27,816 nt of DNA, taken from positions 1 through 27,816 of IMG/VR virus record IMGVR_UViG_3300025410_000076; one strand, 5' to 3'. Position numbers and translations under genes: made by a program. The stretch is from a virus. Positions 1 to 8,195 of this stretch are shown here, piece by piece; position 1 is the first letter of the stretch, and each line of letters begins with the position of its first letter. Below the pieces are notes generated by a model. It searched no databases, had not been told where the DNA came from, and was given only the letters and a program-made list of their open reading frames with translations.

Positions 1-267
1 GGTGGTCAACCAACATCGGCAGACCCAGCAAACACATACGGTGCTTGGGTTGTTGATATTTTAGATTATACAAATACAAGCAAATATAAACTTCAAAAAG
101 TTTTTGGAGGAGCTTATTCATCAGGTTTTCAAGTGTATTATGCAACAAATAATTATATGAATACAAGTGCAGTATCTTCATTATGGATAGGATCAGCAGG
201 AAATTTTGCACAATATTCAAGAATTGATGTTTATGGAATAGCAGGTTCACCTGCAACAGGAGCTTAA
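1..267 (+). CDS. Tail fibre / adhesin protein, C-terminal fragment
   Basis: The first 88 codons in frame 1 are open and stop with TAA at 265-267, so this is the 3' end of a gene that starts left of the window. The visible protein is rich in Thr, Ser, Asn, Tyr and Gly with alternating hydrophobic residues, as in beta-structured phage fibre domains. Its last part (YKLQKVFGGAYSSG, then SLWIGSAGNFAQYSRIDVYG) follows the same pattern as residues about 114-168 of the next protein (FKQTLISVNN, then ITSISLYGGAGNW and FTLYGT). The two therefore probably share a fold and descend from a duplication. The next gene begins two bases after this stop and its Shine-Dalgarno (AGGAG, about 258-262) lies inside this coding end, so the two are translationally linked. 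Function as a fibre or receptor-binding part is inferred from neighbours; no named family was recognised. Confidence 0.75.
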   Translation, partial: GGQPTSADPANTYGAWVVDILDYTNTSKYKLQKVFGGAYSSGFQVYYATNNYMNTSAVSSLWIGSAGNFAQYSRIDVYGIAGSPATGA

Positions 268-269
268 TT

Positions 270-1595
270 ATGTCATCATTTATGCAACCAATTTTTACAA
301 AAACTCTTACAAATGCAGTATATACTTTTACTTTTAATAATATACCTCAAAATTATACGGATCTATATTTAGAAATATCTGGAAGAACAGATTATGCTTC
401 AGCAAGCTGGGATTCAGGTGGTGCAATATTTTTTAATGGAGATAATGCAGGAACAACATATTCTTCAACTTTATTAACAAATAATGGTGCAACTACAACA
501 TCTTCAAGATATGCAAATAATCCTTATACTTATTATGGAAATATACCAACAACATCAATAACAAATACTTTTGGAAATATTGGTATTTATATTCCAAACT
601 ATTCAGGGGCATCTTTTAAACAAACATTGATTAGCGTAAATAATGAAAATAATGCAACAACTTCATATCAATATCAAGAATCTGGGGTTTGGCGTTCAAC
701 AGCACCAATAACATCTATATCTTTATACGGAGGAGCTGGAAACTGGGCAGCTGGTTCTACATTTACTCTTTACGGAACACTTAGACCTGGGAATTATCCA
801 AAAGCAATAGGTGGTCAAATTTCAACAGATGGAACTTATTGGTATCATGCTTTTAGAAATATTGGAACAGATTATTTCAATCCAATTCAAAATTTAAGCG
901 CAGATATTTTATGTGTTGCAGGTGGAGGTGGTTCTGGAGGTTCAGGAATTGCTGGCGGAGCTGGAGGAGCTGGAGGAGTTTTATATAATTCATCACAAGC
1001 ACTTACCCCATTTGGGCAATATCCTGTTTTAGTTGGAGCAGGTGGCGGTGTTTTAACAAATGGCGGTAATTCGCAATTTTCAACATTAAATCCAGCACTA
1101 GGCGGAGGATATGGTGGAGGAAACAATGCAAATGGAAATTCTGGAGGCTCAGGAGGAGGTGCTGGTGAACAAGGTGCTTCACAAACACCTATTGGTGGAT
1201 CAGGAACCCCAGGTCAAGGAAATTCGGGCGGAAACAATCCAGGAGCTGGATGTTCGCCAACAGGCGGTGGCGGAGGTGCTGGAGCTGCAGGATCAAATGG
1301 TGTAAGTGGAACTCCAGGAGTTGGTGGAGTAGGAACCTCATCGTATTCTTCTTGGGGACTTGCAACTGGAACTGGTCAAAATGTTTCTGGAACGGTTTAT
1401 TTTGCAGGCGGTGGCGGTGGAGGATCTTACTGCACTGGATCTGCATCTGGAGGTTATGGTGGCGGAGGTGCTGGAGTTGTAAGTAATTCTAATACTTACA
1501 GTAATAATGGAACACCAAACACTGGCGGAGGTGCTGGTGGTGGAGGCATAGCTTCTGGCGGTTCTGGGGTAGTTATAGTAAGATATTCAGTATAA
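270..1595 (+). CDS. Tail adhesin with beta domain plus glycine-rich C-terminal domain
   Basis: 441 residues, probably a virion protein at the tail tip that contacts the host surface. Residues 1-172 form a Thr/Ser/Asn/Tyr-rich beta domain that resembles the end of the preceding gene product. Residues about 180-210 are a bridge (GTYWYHAFRNIGTDYF), followed by DILCVAGGGGSGGSG, where a glycine-rich domain begins. This runs to the C-terminus as alternating GGGG/GGAGG runs and short Ser/Asn/Thr spacers and closes with SGVVIVRY. The opening strand, glycine field and closing VVIVRY strand match the phage glycine-rich domain family, which resembles the polyglycine sandwich of gp38-type adhesins in T-even-like phages. 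That comparison is from family knowledge and I have not searched it. AGGAG lies eight bases before the ATG. Two other genes in the window carry the same C-terminal domain type. Confidence 0.8.
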   Translation: MSSFMQPIFTKTLTNAVYTFTFNNIPQNYTDLYLEISGRTDYASASWDSGGAIFFNGDNAGTTYSSTLLTNNGATTTSSRYANNPYTYYGNIPTTSITNTFGNIGIYIPNYSGASFKQTLISVNNENNATTSYQYQESGVWRSTAPITSISLYGGAGNWAAGSTFTLYGTLRPGNYPKAIGGQISTDGTYWYHAFRNIGTDYFNPIQNLSADILCVAGGGGSGGSGIAGGAGGAGGVLYNSSQALTPFGQYPVLVGAGGGVLTNGGNSQFSTLNPALGGGYGGGNNANGNSGGSGGGAGEQGASQTPIGGSGTPGQGNSGGNNPGAGCSPTGGGGGAGAAGSNGVSGTPGVGGVGTSSYSSWGLATGTGQNVSGTVYFAGGGGGGSYCTGSASGGYGGGGAGVVSNSNTYSNNGTPNTGGGAGGGGIASGGSGVVIVRYSV

Positions 1596-1605
1596 GGAGG
1601 GTAAA

Positions 1606-1848
1606 ATGACAAATACAGTTGAAAGACCAAAAATAACAGAATTTGATTGTGAAAAGCAAATTGAAATAATTAGAGATATGACTGATGAAGAGTTTCAGGC
1701 TCATCAAGATCGTATTGCAGAACTTGAAAAAAATTTGGCTGCACAGGCAGAAGCAGATGCTGCAAAAGCAGCAGCACTTGATTCAGCAAATAAAAAGCTT
1801 GCAAAGCTCGGTCTAACTGCAGATGAAATTGCTGCAATTATAGGCTAA
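1606..1848 (+). CDS. Small helical fibre-associated protein
   Basis: 80 residues, acidic and almost wholly helical by composition. Residues 28-69 are Ala/Glu/Lys/Gln-rich and suited to a coiled coil (IAELEKNLAAQAEADAAKAA), followed by a short helix ending LTADEIAAIIG. The start is well fixed by an extended Shine-Dalgarno (AAGGAGGG) about six bases before ATG. It follows the adhesin gene by ten bases, the usual place for a small fibre chaperone or trimerisation partner in phage fibre operons, but nothing in the sequence proves that role. I do not recognise a named family. There is no signal peptide and no membrane segment. Confidence 0.7.
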   Translation: MTNTVERPKITEFDCEKQIEIIRDMTDEEFQAHQDRIAELEKNLAAQAEADAAKAAALDSANKKLAKLGLTADEIAAIIG

Positions 1849-1853
1849 TACAA

Positions 1854-1859
1854 TATAAT
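1854..1859 (+). promoter_or_regulatory. Possible -10 box before the 124-aa gene
   Basis: TATAAT lies in the 30-base gap between two genes, 19 bases upstream of the ATG at 1879. The best -35 candidate is TTGCTG at 1829-1834 with a 19-base spacer, longer than usual. Treated as a weak promoter candidate because AT-rich gaps produce such boxes by chance. Confidence 0.25.
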
Positions 1860-1878
1860 TAGATAAAAGGGGGTAAAT

Positions 1879-2253
1879 ATGACAAAAGCCAGAGACGTTG
1901 CCAATAACGGCACTACTGACATAATTCCCCTTGACTCTATAGCTGGACAATTTGACGGGATTGAAGTAAGATTTCTTCCTACTTATCAATCTAATCAATT
2001 ATCCATAACCAACCCACTTAGGCTTTTACTAAGTGTTAATGGTATAATTCAAACAGTGGATTTTCCAGAATATGTTTGGCAATCACCTCTACCAAGATAT
2101 GGTTTTCAGATAGATTCAGATGGGTACATACTCTTCTCAGAAGTCCCGCCTGCGGGTTCTACATTTGACGCAAGACTTATGCCAGGACCAGCAATAAATA
2201 CAGCATACAAATCTTATCCGTTTAAACCAGCGGACATATTACTAGGAGCATAA
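1879..2253 (+). CDS. Small conserved virion-associated protein
   Basis: 124 residues. It begins MTKARDVANNG and continues with strand-rich sequence (GIEVRFLPTYQS, RLLLSVNGIIQTVDF, FQIDSDGYILFSEVPPAGS, FDARLMPGP). The MTKARD opening and the pattern resemble small proteins next to tail fibre genes in aquatic phages, as far as I remember; no function is known to me. The Shine-Dalgarno is the purine run AAAAGGGGG at 1865-1873, six bases before ATG. Only four bases separate its stop from the next ATG, and its own last codons supply the Shine-Dalgarno (AGGAG) of the next gene, so the two are coupled. The segment coding VPPAGS contains the perfect inverted repeat CCCGC-CT-GCGGG at 2145-2156. Confidence 0.7.
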   Translation: MTKARDVANNGTTDIIPLDSIAGQFDGIEVRFLPTYQSNQLSITNPLRLLLSVNGIIQTVDFPEYVWQSPLPRYGFQIDSDGYILFSEVPPAGSTFDARLMPGPAINTAYKSYPFKPADILLGA

Positions 2254-2257
2254 AGAC

Positions 2258-5200
2258 ATGGCAAGAAAGATATTACTAGATACACAGTACACGTTCACAC
2301 CGTCTACTAGAACATTGGTTCTTAATAACCGATATATTCCACAGGAGCGTTTGCTTCTTATTACTAACGTTACACAGAATAAGGTTATATTTAACTTCTC
2401 AGATCCTAGTCTGAAAGCCACCTCTTATACTACATCCATGTCTGGTGCCACTGGTTTTACTACTATTGTTTTGAATTACAACACTTCAACAATGGCTGCT
2501 ACTGATAAGATTCAAGTAACAATTGATGAATACTCTGAGGCATTCCGCCCATCAGAAGAATTGACGGATCCAGTAGGAAAGCTCCGTACATCTACACCAC
2601 AAGCACTTATTGATACAGACTTTGAATATGGTACACAGGTTTCCAAGTGGGAAAACCTAACAATGATTAATAACCGTCCATTTGGTTATCAGACTGTTCC
2701 AAATATTTCAAACCTATCAAGCATTAGCTTGCCTAACCTTTCACGTACAGTAACTGTTACAACATCAACACCACACTATTTGACGGTGGGAATGCCAATT
2801 GTAGTTCAAGATACATATCTTTCAATTGCAAATGGTAACTATGTTGTAGATACAGTTCCAACATCAACAACATTTACATATACATCACGTTCTCTTAACT
2901 CTACATCAACAACATCAATTCTTGATACAAACAAGACTGCTATTTATCAAGGTGCCCTATATTCAGGTGCACAAATTGGTACAGCACCAACAGTTTCAAC
3001 AATTGCTTCAGGTAATGGTATGACTGTTGTTACAACTGTAAACCACGGTCTTGCAATTGGTAATGAAGTTGCAATTACTGGTATTACAACATCTACAGGA
3101 TATGCTCCAAATGGTGCATTTATTGTTGCTACAGTAAATGGTCCAACATCATTTAACGTGTATACACCACAAACTATTACTGGAACACTTACTGCAACTT
3201 CTGCTGCAGTTTATGTACGTCCACAAGGACAATTCCTGCACCGTCCATTTGACGGTGGAGTTATCTTCTCGTCCAATGGATCATCTAACTTTGAGCAGTC
3301 TGTTCGCCAAACTCGTCGTTACTTCCGTTACCAATCAGGTAAGGGTATTCAAATGTCAACGGGTACTGTGTTAAAGCCTAATCTTCAGCTTGATTCACTT
3401 ACATCATCTGGAACAACTGTAACAGTTCAAACTCGCGAACAACATAATTTGCAGGTAGGTGCACAAGTTCAAATTATTGGTGCAAATGAAACTGCATATA
3501 ATGGAACATTTACAGTAGCTGCTGTAACTGGATATAACACATTCCAGTATACTGCTCTTTCAACTCCTTCAGCATCACCAGCATCTGGATCATATTATGT
3601 ACAGGTTGTTGGATGGTATGGTGCTGCAAACCGTACAGGTTTGTTTGATTCTCAAAACGGTATGTTCTGGGAATTTGATGGACAAACACTTTGGGCAGTT
3701 CGCCGTAATTCAACATTCCAGCTCTCTGGTAAGGTTTCTGTAACAAATGGTAACCATACTGTTTCTCAAACAAGCACAACATTTCCAACTAACTTCTCAA
3801 AGCAGTTAGTCCCAGGAGACTATATTGTTCTTCGTGGACAAACTTATCGGGTAACAGATATTCTTTCTGATACAACTGTTAATATTACTCCAGCGTATCG
3901 TGGAACAACAGATCAAAACGTTATTGTTTCAAAGGTTTCAGAACTTAGAGTTCCACAATCTTCATTCAATATTGATAAGCTTGATGGAACTGGTCCTTCA
4001 GGATATAAGATTGATCTTTCAAGAATGCAGATGTGGTTTATTGACTTTGCATGGTATGGTGCGGGTGTAATTAGATTTGGTGTTCGTGGCACAGATGGCA
4101 ATATTATTTATTGTCACAAGATGCCTAATAACAACGTTAACTCTGAAGCATATTTACGTTCTGGTAACATTGCGGGACGTTATGAGTCTTCTACAAACCC
4201 ACCATCAACATATCCTACAACTTCAATTGGTGCATCAGACACATCAATTAACGTAGCCTCAACAACTGGATTCCCATCATCAGGAACACTTGTTATTAGA
4301 GGAAATGCTGGTGGTTCAAATACTAACTATGAGTATGTTAACTATACAGGTACAACATCAACAACATTTACTGGTTTAACTCGTGGTCAAGCAGGAAGTT
4401 CATCAATTGCTTTGACAGTTGCAGCAGGATCTAATATTGCAACAGTTTCATCAGCATCAGGACTTCAAGTCGGACAAAGAATTATTGCTCCATCTTACTT
4501 CCCAGATAATACATTTATTGCGGGAATTAGCGGAACAACATTGACACTTTCACAAGGTGCATTGCAGGCTAACCCAACAGTTATTGTACCTCCAATGGGT
4601 GCAACATCTGGACAGGTTTACACATATACTGCTTCTGCCCCACACACAATTGAACTTGCTTATCCAACATATGGCCCATCTATCTCACACTGGGGTACTT
4701 CGGTTATTATGGATGGCGGATTTGATGACGATAAGTCGCTTTTGTTCACATATGGACAATCAACTCCAGTCACAATCCCAGCCTCTGGAACAAAAGCCCT
4801 TCTTTCAATTCGTATCGCACCTTCTGTAGATAACGGTATAGGTGCGGGATTTGGTCAGAGAGAACTTCTAAATCGTATGCAGTTAGTTCTTAGAAACCTT
4901 GACGTTAATACATCAGGACCAATTCTTGTAAGAGCATATTTGAATGCACAGACATTTGCTGGACAGCAATCAATTCTTGGAAACGCAGTCGGAACTGCAA
5001 TTACAAGCAGTGCTACACCTCCATCAAACTCTGCAAGCGTAACAACATATACAACATCAGCAGCACATGGTCTTAACGTCGGAGATCAGGTTACTGTATC
5101 AAGTTACGGCGGAACTGGTTATAATGGTACATTTACAATTTTAACTGTTCCAACTACAACTACATTTACTGTTTCACAAGCAACAGTATCTGGAACACCA

Positions 5201-5584
5201 GGAACAACAGGAACATTCCTTGCATACAAGCCTTGGACAAACGCTGTTGGTAACGTTTACGGAACACTAACATCCTCACTTGGACAGATTGCAGACTACG
5301 CTCCAAATGCTACAAATGGTGGTGCATCAGGTGCATATGCAGTAACTGGTGGTGAGGTTACAGGTGGATTCTTCACAGCTGGTGTTACCAGCCTTGACGT
5401 ATCAAAGGTTCGTGACCTTGGTAACTCTATCTTAGGTGGCGGAGGTCTTGGAACCCCAGCATACTCAAACACAGGTATTTATCCAGACGGCCCAGACGTT
5501 TTGACTCTTGTTGCTACAAATCTTAGCTCAGCATCAAGCGTAACTGTACAAGGTCGTATTGCTTGGACTGAAGCTCAGGCTTAA
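2258..5584 (+). CDS. Large structural fibre protein with FCCH-like repeats
   Basis: 1108 residues, the largest complete gene here, probably a major tail fibre or tail-tip scaffold. The N-terminal 115 residues (RKILLDTQYTFTPSTRTLVL, RLLLITNVTQNKVIFNFSDP, VTIDEYSEAFRPSEELTDPV) form a conserved head domain that I associate with structural proteins of aquatic phages. Four repeats follow at about residues 162-210, 254-302, 385-434 and 926-975. Each has the pattern T-V-T-T....H-x-L-x-x-G-x-x-V, then a Y-N-G-x-F-x-V-x-x-V element and T-F-x-Y or T-F-x-V. This is the pattern that often draws an FCCH-like (ubiquitin E1 beta domain) annotation in phage tail proteins. A different short module near residues 655-710 (INVASTTGFPSSGTLVIRG, then TFTGLTRGQAG) is another common phage fibre unit. 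Arg is mainly CGT and Lys often AAG, unlike the flanking AGA-rich fibre genes, which suggests strong expression or a different history. Confidence 0.8.
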   Translation: MARKILLDTQYTFTPSTRTLVLNNRYIPQERLLLITNVTQNKVIFNFSDPSLKATSYTTSMSGATGFTTIVLNYNTSTMAATDKIQVTIDEYSEAFRPSEELTDPVGKLRTSTPQALIDTDFEYGTQVSKWENLTMINNRPFGYQTVPNISNLSSISLPNLSRTVTVTTSTPHYLTVGMPIVVQDTYLSIANGNYVVDTVPTSTTFTYTSRSLNSTSTTSILDTNKTAIYQGALYSGAQIGTAPTVSTIASGNGMTVVTTVNHGLAIGNEVAITGITTSTGYAPNGAFIVATVNGPTSFNVYTPQTITGTLTATSAAVYVRPQGQFLHRPFDGGVIFSSNGSSNFEQSVRQTRRYFRYQSGKGIQMSTGTVLKPNLQLDSLTSSGTTVTVQTREQHNLQVGAQVQIIGANETAYNGTFTVAAVTGYNTFQYTALSTPSASPASGSYYVQVVGWYGAANRTGLFDSQNGMFWEFDGQTLWAVRRNSTFQLSGKVSVTNGNHTVSQTSTTFPTNFSKQLVPGDYIVLRGQTYRVTDILSDTTVNITPAYRGTTDQNVIVSKVSELRVPQSSFNIDKLDGTGPSGYKIDLSRMQMWFIDFAWYGAGVIRFGVRGTDGNIIYCHKMPNNNVNSEAYLRSGNIAGRYESSTNPPSTYPTTSIGASDTSINVASTTGFPSSGTLVIRGNAGGSNTNYEYVNYTGTTSTTFTGLTRGQAGSSSIALTVAAGSNIATVSSASGLQVGQRIIAPSYFPDNTFIAGISGTTLTLSQGALQANPTVIVPPMGATSGQVYTYTASAPHTIELAYPTYGPSISHWGTSVIMDGGFDDDKSLLFTYGQSTPVTIPASGTKALLSIRIAPSVDNGIGAGFGQRELLNRMQLVLRNLDVNTSGPILVRAYLNAQTFAGQQSILGNAVGTAITSSATPPSNSASVTTYTTSAAHGLNVGDQVTVSSYGGTGYNGTFTILTVPTTTTFTVSQATVSGTPGTTGTFLAYKPWTNAVGNVYGTLTSSLGQIADYAPNATNGGASGAYAVTGGEVTGGFFTAGVTSLDVSKVRDLGNSILGGGGLGTPAYSNTGIYPDGPDVLTLVATNLSSASSVTVQGRIAWTEAQA

Positions 5585-5605
5585 AGAAAGGCGGGTAGTG
5601 GCGAA

Positions 5606-6961
5606 ATGCCTCTAGACAAACAGAATTTTAATTATTCTATCCCACTTTCTGCTCCACTTTTAAGTGCTGATAATGGAGTTATAGTTGGAGATACAACAGC
5701 TTCTCAGACTATATATAATGGTAAAATACTTTATAGCTTAAATAGCACAACTTATATTCCAGTAGGTATATCTACTGTTGTAGCAAATTCTGTTGCTTAT
5801 CAGCCTACCGCCCCTATAAATCCATCAGTTGGTCAATTATGGGTAGATTCATCTTCATCAAATACTTCTTTTGATCCAAATATTATTCGTCGCAAAACTA
5901 TTACTGCAACATCTGGACAAACAGTATTTACAGCAGATCTAGCATTTACAGATGGATATGAACAGGTATTTGTTAATGGTGCATTAATAGTTAAGAATAC
6001 AGACTATACAACCACAAATTCAATCACAATAACACTGGTTAAACCTGCAGCCAACAATGATATAGTTGAAATATTGTCTGTTACTAATTTAAATTCAGTA
6101 TCAGGATCTACTGCTACAACTACAACAAATACATTTACAGGTGCTCAAACATTTACACCTTCAAATGCTGCGATTACTCCAATTACTATTAATGGTGCAT
6201 TTAACCAAACCGCAGATTTGCTAGATGTTAAAAATTATTCTGGAACAAATCTTTTAAATATAAATGCATCTGGAAATATAACAACATCTGGGTACATATC
6301 AACAGGTAATGATAATAATATACTTGGGCTTTATGCAAATGCAACAAATGCTTCATCAGGAGTAGGAATAATTGCTTGGGGTAAAAATGTAGCAACATGG
6401 GGCGGGGACATACATTATCTTGCTGATAGTAGAGGTGCAAGTGGTATGCACAGATTCTGGACTTGGGATGGAACCAATTTTAATTTAAGAGCAATGATTG
6501 ACGCATCTGGTAATTTTAAATTTAATGCAAGCAATACGGGTATTGTTTTTAATAATTCATCAGCAACAACAAACTCAACGCTAAATGATTATGAAGCAGG
6601 AACATTTACCCCAACAGATGCATCTGGAGCATCTTTAACTTTGACAACTGCTGATGGATATTATGTAAAAATTGGCAGATTAGTTCATGTAAATTGGAGA
6701 GTGCAATGGCCTTTAACATCAAGTGTTTTAACAGCACTTATTAGAGGTTTTCCATTTTCAGCAGGAACTTCTCCAGTAGGAGCACAATATGTTGGTGCCA
6801 CATCTATCACAAATTATGGAAACTCTAATATATTAAGCATGTTTAGTCATGAAAACTCAACATCTCTGGCCTTTAGAAATTATTCTAATGGAAGCTTAAC
6901 AAATGCTAATATGTCAGGTATATTTCTGTATGGAAGTGCAACATATTATGCTGCTTTTTAA
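5606..6961 (+). CDS. Tail fibre protein with C-terminal receptor-binding-type domain
   Basis: 451 residues. The N-terminus (LSADNGVIVGDTTASQTIYN) and SVGQLWVDSSS at about 74-84 are typical fibre head segments. Residues about 95-160 form a small beta domain (TSGQTVFTADLAFTDGYEQV then FVNGALIVKNTDYTTTNSIT), a known phage fibre motif. Residues 200-290 carry LLDVKNYSGTNLLNINASGN and MIDASGNFKF, the shaft-type repeats seen in many fibres. The last 120 residues begin NDYEAGTFTPTDASGASLTL and contain YYVKIGRLVHVNWRVQWPL and IRGFPFSAG, a C-terminal module shared by many phage fibres and likely to bind the host. The start ATG has only a poor Shine-Dalgarno (AAAGGCGGG about 13 bases away); a GTG at 5598 is out of frame. 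An AT-rich 36-base gap follows. Confidence 0.8.
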   Translation: MPLDKQNFNYSIPLSAPLLSADNGVIVGDTTASQTIYNGKILYSLNSTTYIPVGISTVVANSVAYQPTAPINPSVGQLWVDSSSSNTSFDPNIIRRKTITATSGQTVFTADLAFTDGYEQVFVNGALIVKNTDYTTTNSITITLVKPAANNDIVEILSVTNLNSVSGSTATTTTNTFTGAQTFTPSNAAITPITINGAFNQTADLLDVKNYSGTNLLNINASGNITTSGYISTGNDNNILGLYANATNASSGVGIIAWGKNVATWGGDIHYLADSRGASGMHRFWTWDGTNFNLRAMIDASGNFKFNASNTGIVFNNSSATTNSTLNDYEAGTFTPTDASGASLTLTTADGYYVKIGRLVHVNWRVQWPLTSSVLTALIRGFPFSAGTSPVGAQYVGATSITNYGNSNILSMFSHENSTSLAFRNYSNGSLTNANMSGIFLYGSATYYAAF

Positions 6962-6970
6962 TTTATACTA

Positions 6971-6976
6971 TATAAT
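6971..6976 (+). promoter_or_regulatory. Possible -10 box before the 70-aa gene
   Basis: TATAAT occurs in the 36-base gap between two fibre genes, followed by a strong Shine-Dalgarno (AGGAGGA at 6984-6990) and the ATG at 6998. No convincing -35 hexamer is seen at the normal distance. Weak candidate. Confidence 0.25.
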
Positions 6977-6997
6977 AGATGACAGGAGGAATTAAAA

Positions 6998-7210
6998 ATG
7001 TCACTAGAAAAGAAAATATCAATAGATAAAATAGAGATAGATGAAAACAGTACTATTCATGTTCGTGAAATTACTCGCATTCTTGAAGATGGCAAAGAAA
7101 TTTCTTCATCATTCCATAGGTGGACACTTTTGCCTGGAGATAATATAAAAAATCAAGATAAAAGGGTTATAGCTGTTGCTAAATCCTTATGGAAGATAAA
7201 AGATGAGTAG
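6998..7210 (+). CDS. Small conserved phage protein of the fibre region
   Basis: 70 residues, MSLEKKISIDKIEIDENSTI then HVREITRILEDGKEISSSFH. The pattern K-x-I-x-x-D-K-I-E...V-R...T-x-I...DGKEISSSFHRW...PGD matches a small protein family I recognise from fibre regions of T4-like cyanophages and other aquatic phages, where it has no proven function. The Shine-Dalgarno AGGAGGA is seven bases before ATG. Its end overlaps the start of the following glycine-rich gene by eight bases (ATGAGTAG), so the two are co-translated. Soluble and charged, with no membrane segment. It could be a fibre assembly helper or a small virion component; the sequence does not decide. Confidence 0.75.
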   Translation: MSLEKKISIDKIEIDENSTIHVREITRILEDGKEISSSFHRWTLLPGDNIKNQDKRVIAVAKSLWKIKDE

Positions 7211-8195
7211 ATCTAGAGATTTATCAGCAAATGCCCCATATGTTGTGCCATCTGTAACTTATACAGGTGGAACTTTAACATCTGATTCAACATATTATTA
7301 TTTAACTTTTATAAATCCCGCTTCAGCAGGAACATTTACTGTTACAAATGGAAATCTTATTGCTGATATAGGTGTTGTTTCTGGCGGTGGCGGTGGCGGT
7401 GGAGCTTTTGCCGTTTCTGCTTGTGGCGGTGGCGGTGGAGCAGGTGGAGTATATGCTTTTATGGCACAAACACTTATTCCAAATATTTATACTGTAACTG
7501 TAGGTGCTGGCGGAGCAGGTGGCGGTAGCGCATCTGGAGCAGTAGGAGGAAGTGGTGGTAATTCATCAGTAACTGGTGGTTCTTTTTCTGTTTTTACATT
7601 AGGTGGCGGTGGAGGTAGCACATATCCGTCTGCTGGAACTGGACCCAATTCTGGTGGCTCTGGAGGAGGCACTGGGGGAGCTGGAGGAAGTCCAGATGGT
7701 AGCGGAAATATAATTGGAAATTCAAGAGGTGCTTTTGGTACACCAGGTCAAGGATATAACGGAGGAGGCCACACTGGAACAGGAACAAGCGTTACAACAA
7801 CCTCTTGCGGTGGCGGTGGAGGTGCTGGAGGTAATGGCGGTAATGGAACTGCAAGTTCAACAGGCGGAGCTGGTGGTATAGGTTCAACAATTTTGAGCAG
7901 TTGGCTTCCCGCACAAACTTATGGTCAACTTTATTTTGGTTCATATTTCTTTGGTGGTGGCGGTGGAGGTGGATCTTCTGCTTCATCAGGATCAGCAGCA
8001 GTTGGAGGTTATGGCGGTGGTGGATCTAGTGGTACACCAACAGGTTCAACAGGTGGTAATCCAGGAAATAATGGTACAGCAAATACTGGCGGTGGCGGTG
8101 GCGGAGCTTGTGCTGGTTCTGTACCTAACAATGGTGGCAATGGCGGTGCTGGCATTGTAATTGTTAGGTACACAAGAGCACAGGTAGGTGGATAA
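7203..8195 (+). CDS. Glycine-rich tail adhesin
   Basis: 330 residues. A short N-terminal region (1-50, VPSVTYTGGTLTSDSTYYYL) leads to the strand GTFTVTNGNLIADIGVVSGG, which opens a glycine-rich domain of about 270 residues. It holds many GGGGGG and GGAGG runs separated by Ser/Thr/Asn spacers, two Cys-centred loops (AVSACGGGGGAGG and TTTSCGGGGGAGG), and a closing strand GGAGIVIVRYTRAQVGG. The family is the phage glycine-rich domain also seen at 270-1595 and 9082-11121. It is likely a receptor-binding tip built as a polyglycine sandwich, by analogy with gp38-type adhesins of T-even-like phages. It is the leanest version here, almost all glycine domain. The gene overlaps its upstream neighbour by eight bases and its downstream neighbour by one (TAATG). 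The GGTGGC-type DNA repeats are prone to slippage. Long antisense frames across it are artefacts of the glycine codons. Confidence 0.8.
   Translation: MSRSRDLSANAPYVVPSVTYTGGTLTSDSTYYYLTFINPASAGTFTVTNGNLIADIGVVSGGGGGGGAFAVSACGGGGGAGGVYAFMAQTLIPNIYTVTVGAGGAGGGSASGAVGGSGGNSSVTGGSFSVFTLGGGGGSTYPSAGTGPNSGGSGGGTGGAGGSPDGSGNIIGNSRGAFGTPGQGYNGGGHTGTGTSVTTTSCGGGGGAGGNGGNGTASSTGGAGGIGSTILSSWLPAQTYGQLYFGSYFFGGGGGGGSSASSGSAAVGGYGGGGSSGTPTGSTGGNPGNNGTANTGGGGGGACAGSVPNNGGNGGAGIVIVRYTRAQVGG

Noticed and set aside
887-1126. Open frame on the - strand with Pro-rich product
   Set aside because: It is the complement of glycine codons in the adhesin gene, which read as proline and never give stops. The same applies to 7487-7672 and 8009-8281 on the - strand.
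2145-2156. CCCGC-CT-GCGGG inverted repeat as a regulatory hairpin
   Set aside because: It lies inside a coding region (VPPAGS), the loop is only two to four bases, and no T-run follows, so it is not supported as a terminator.
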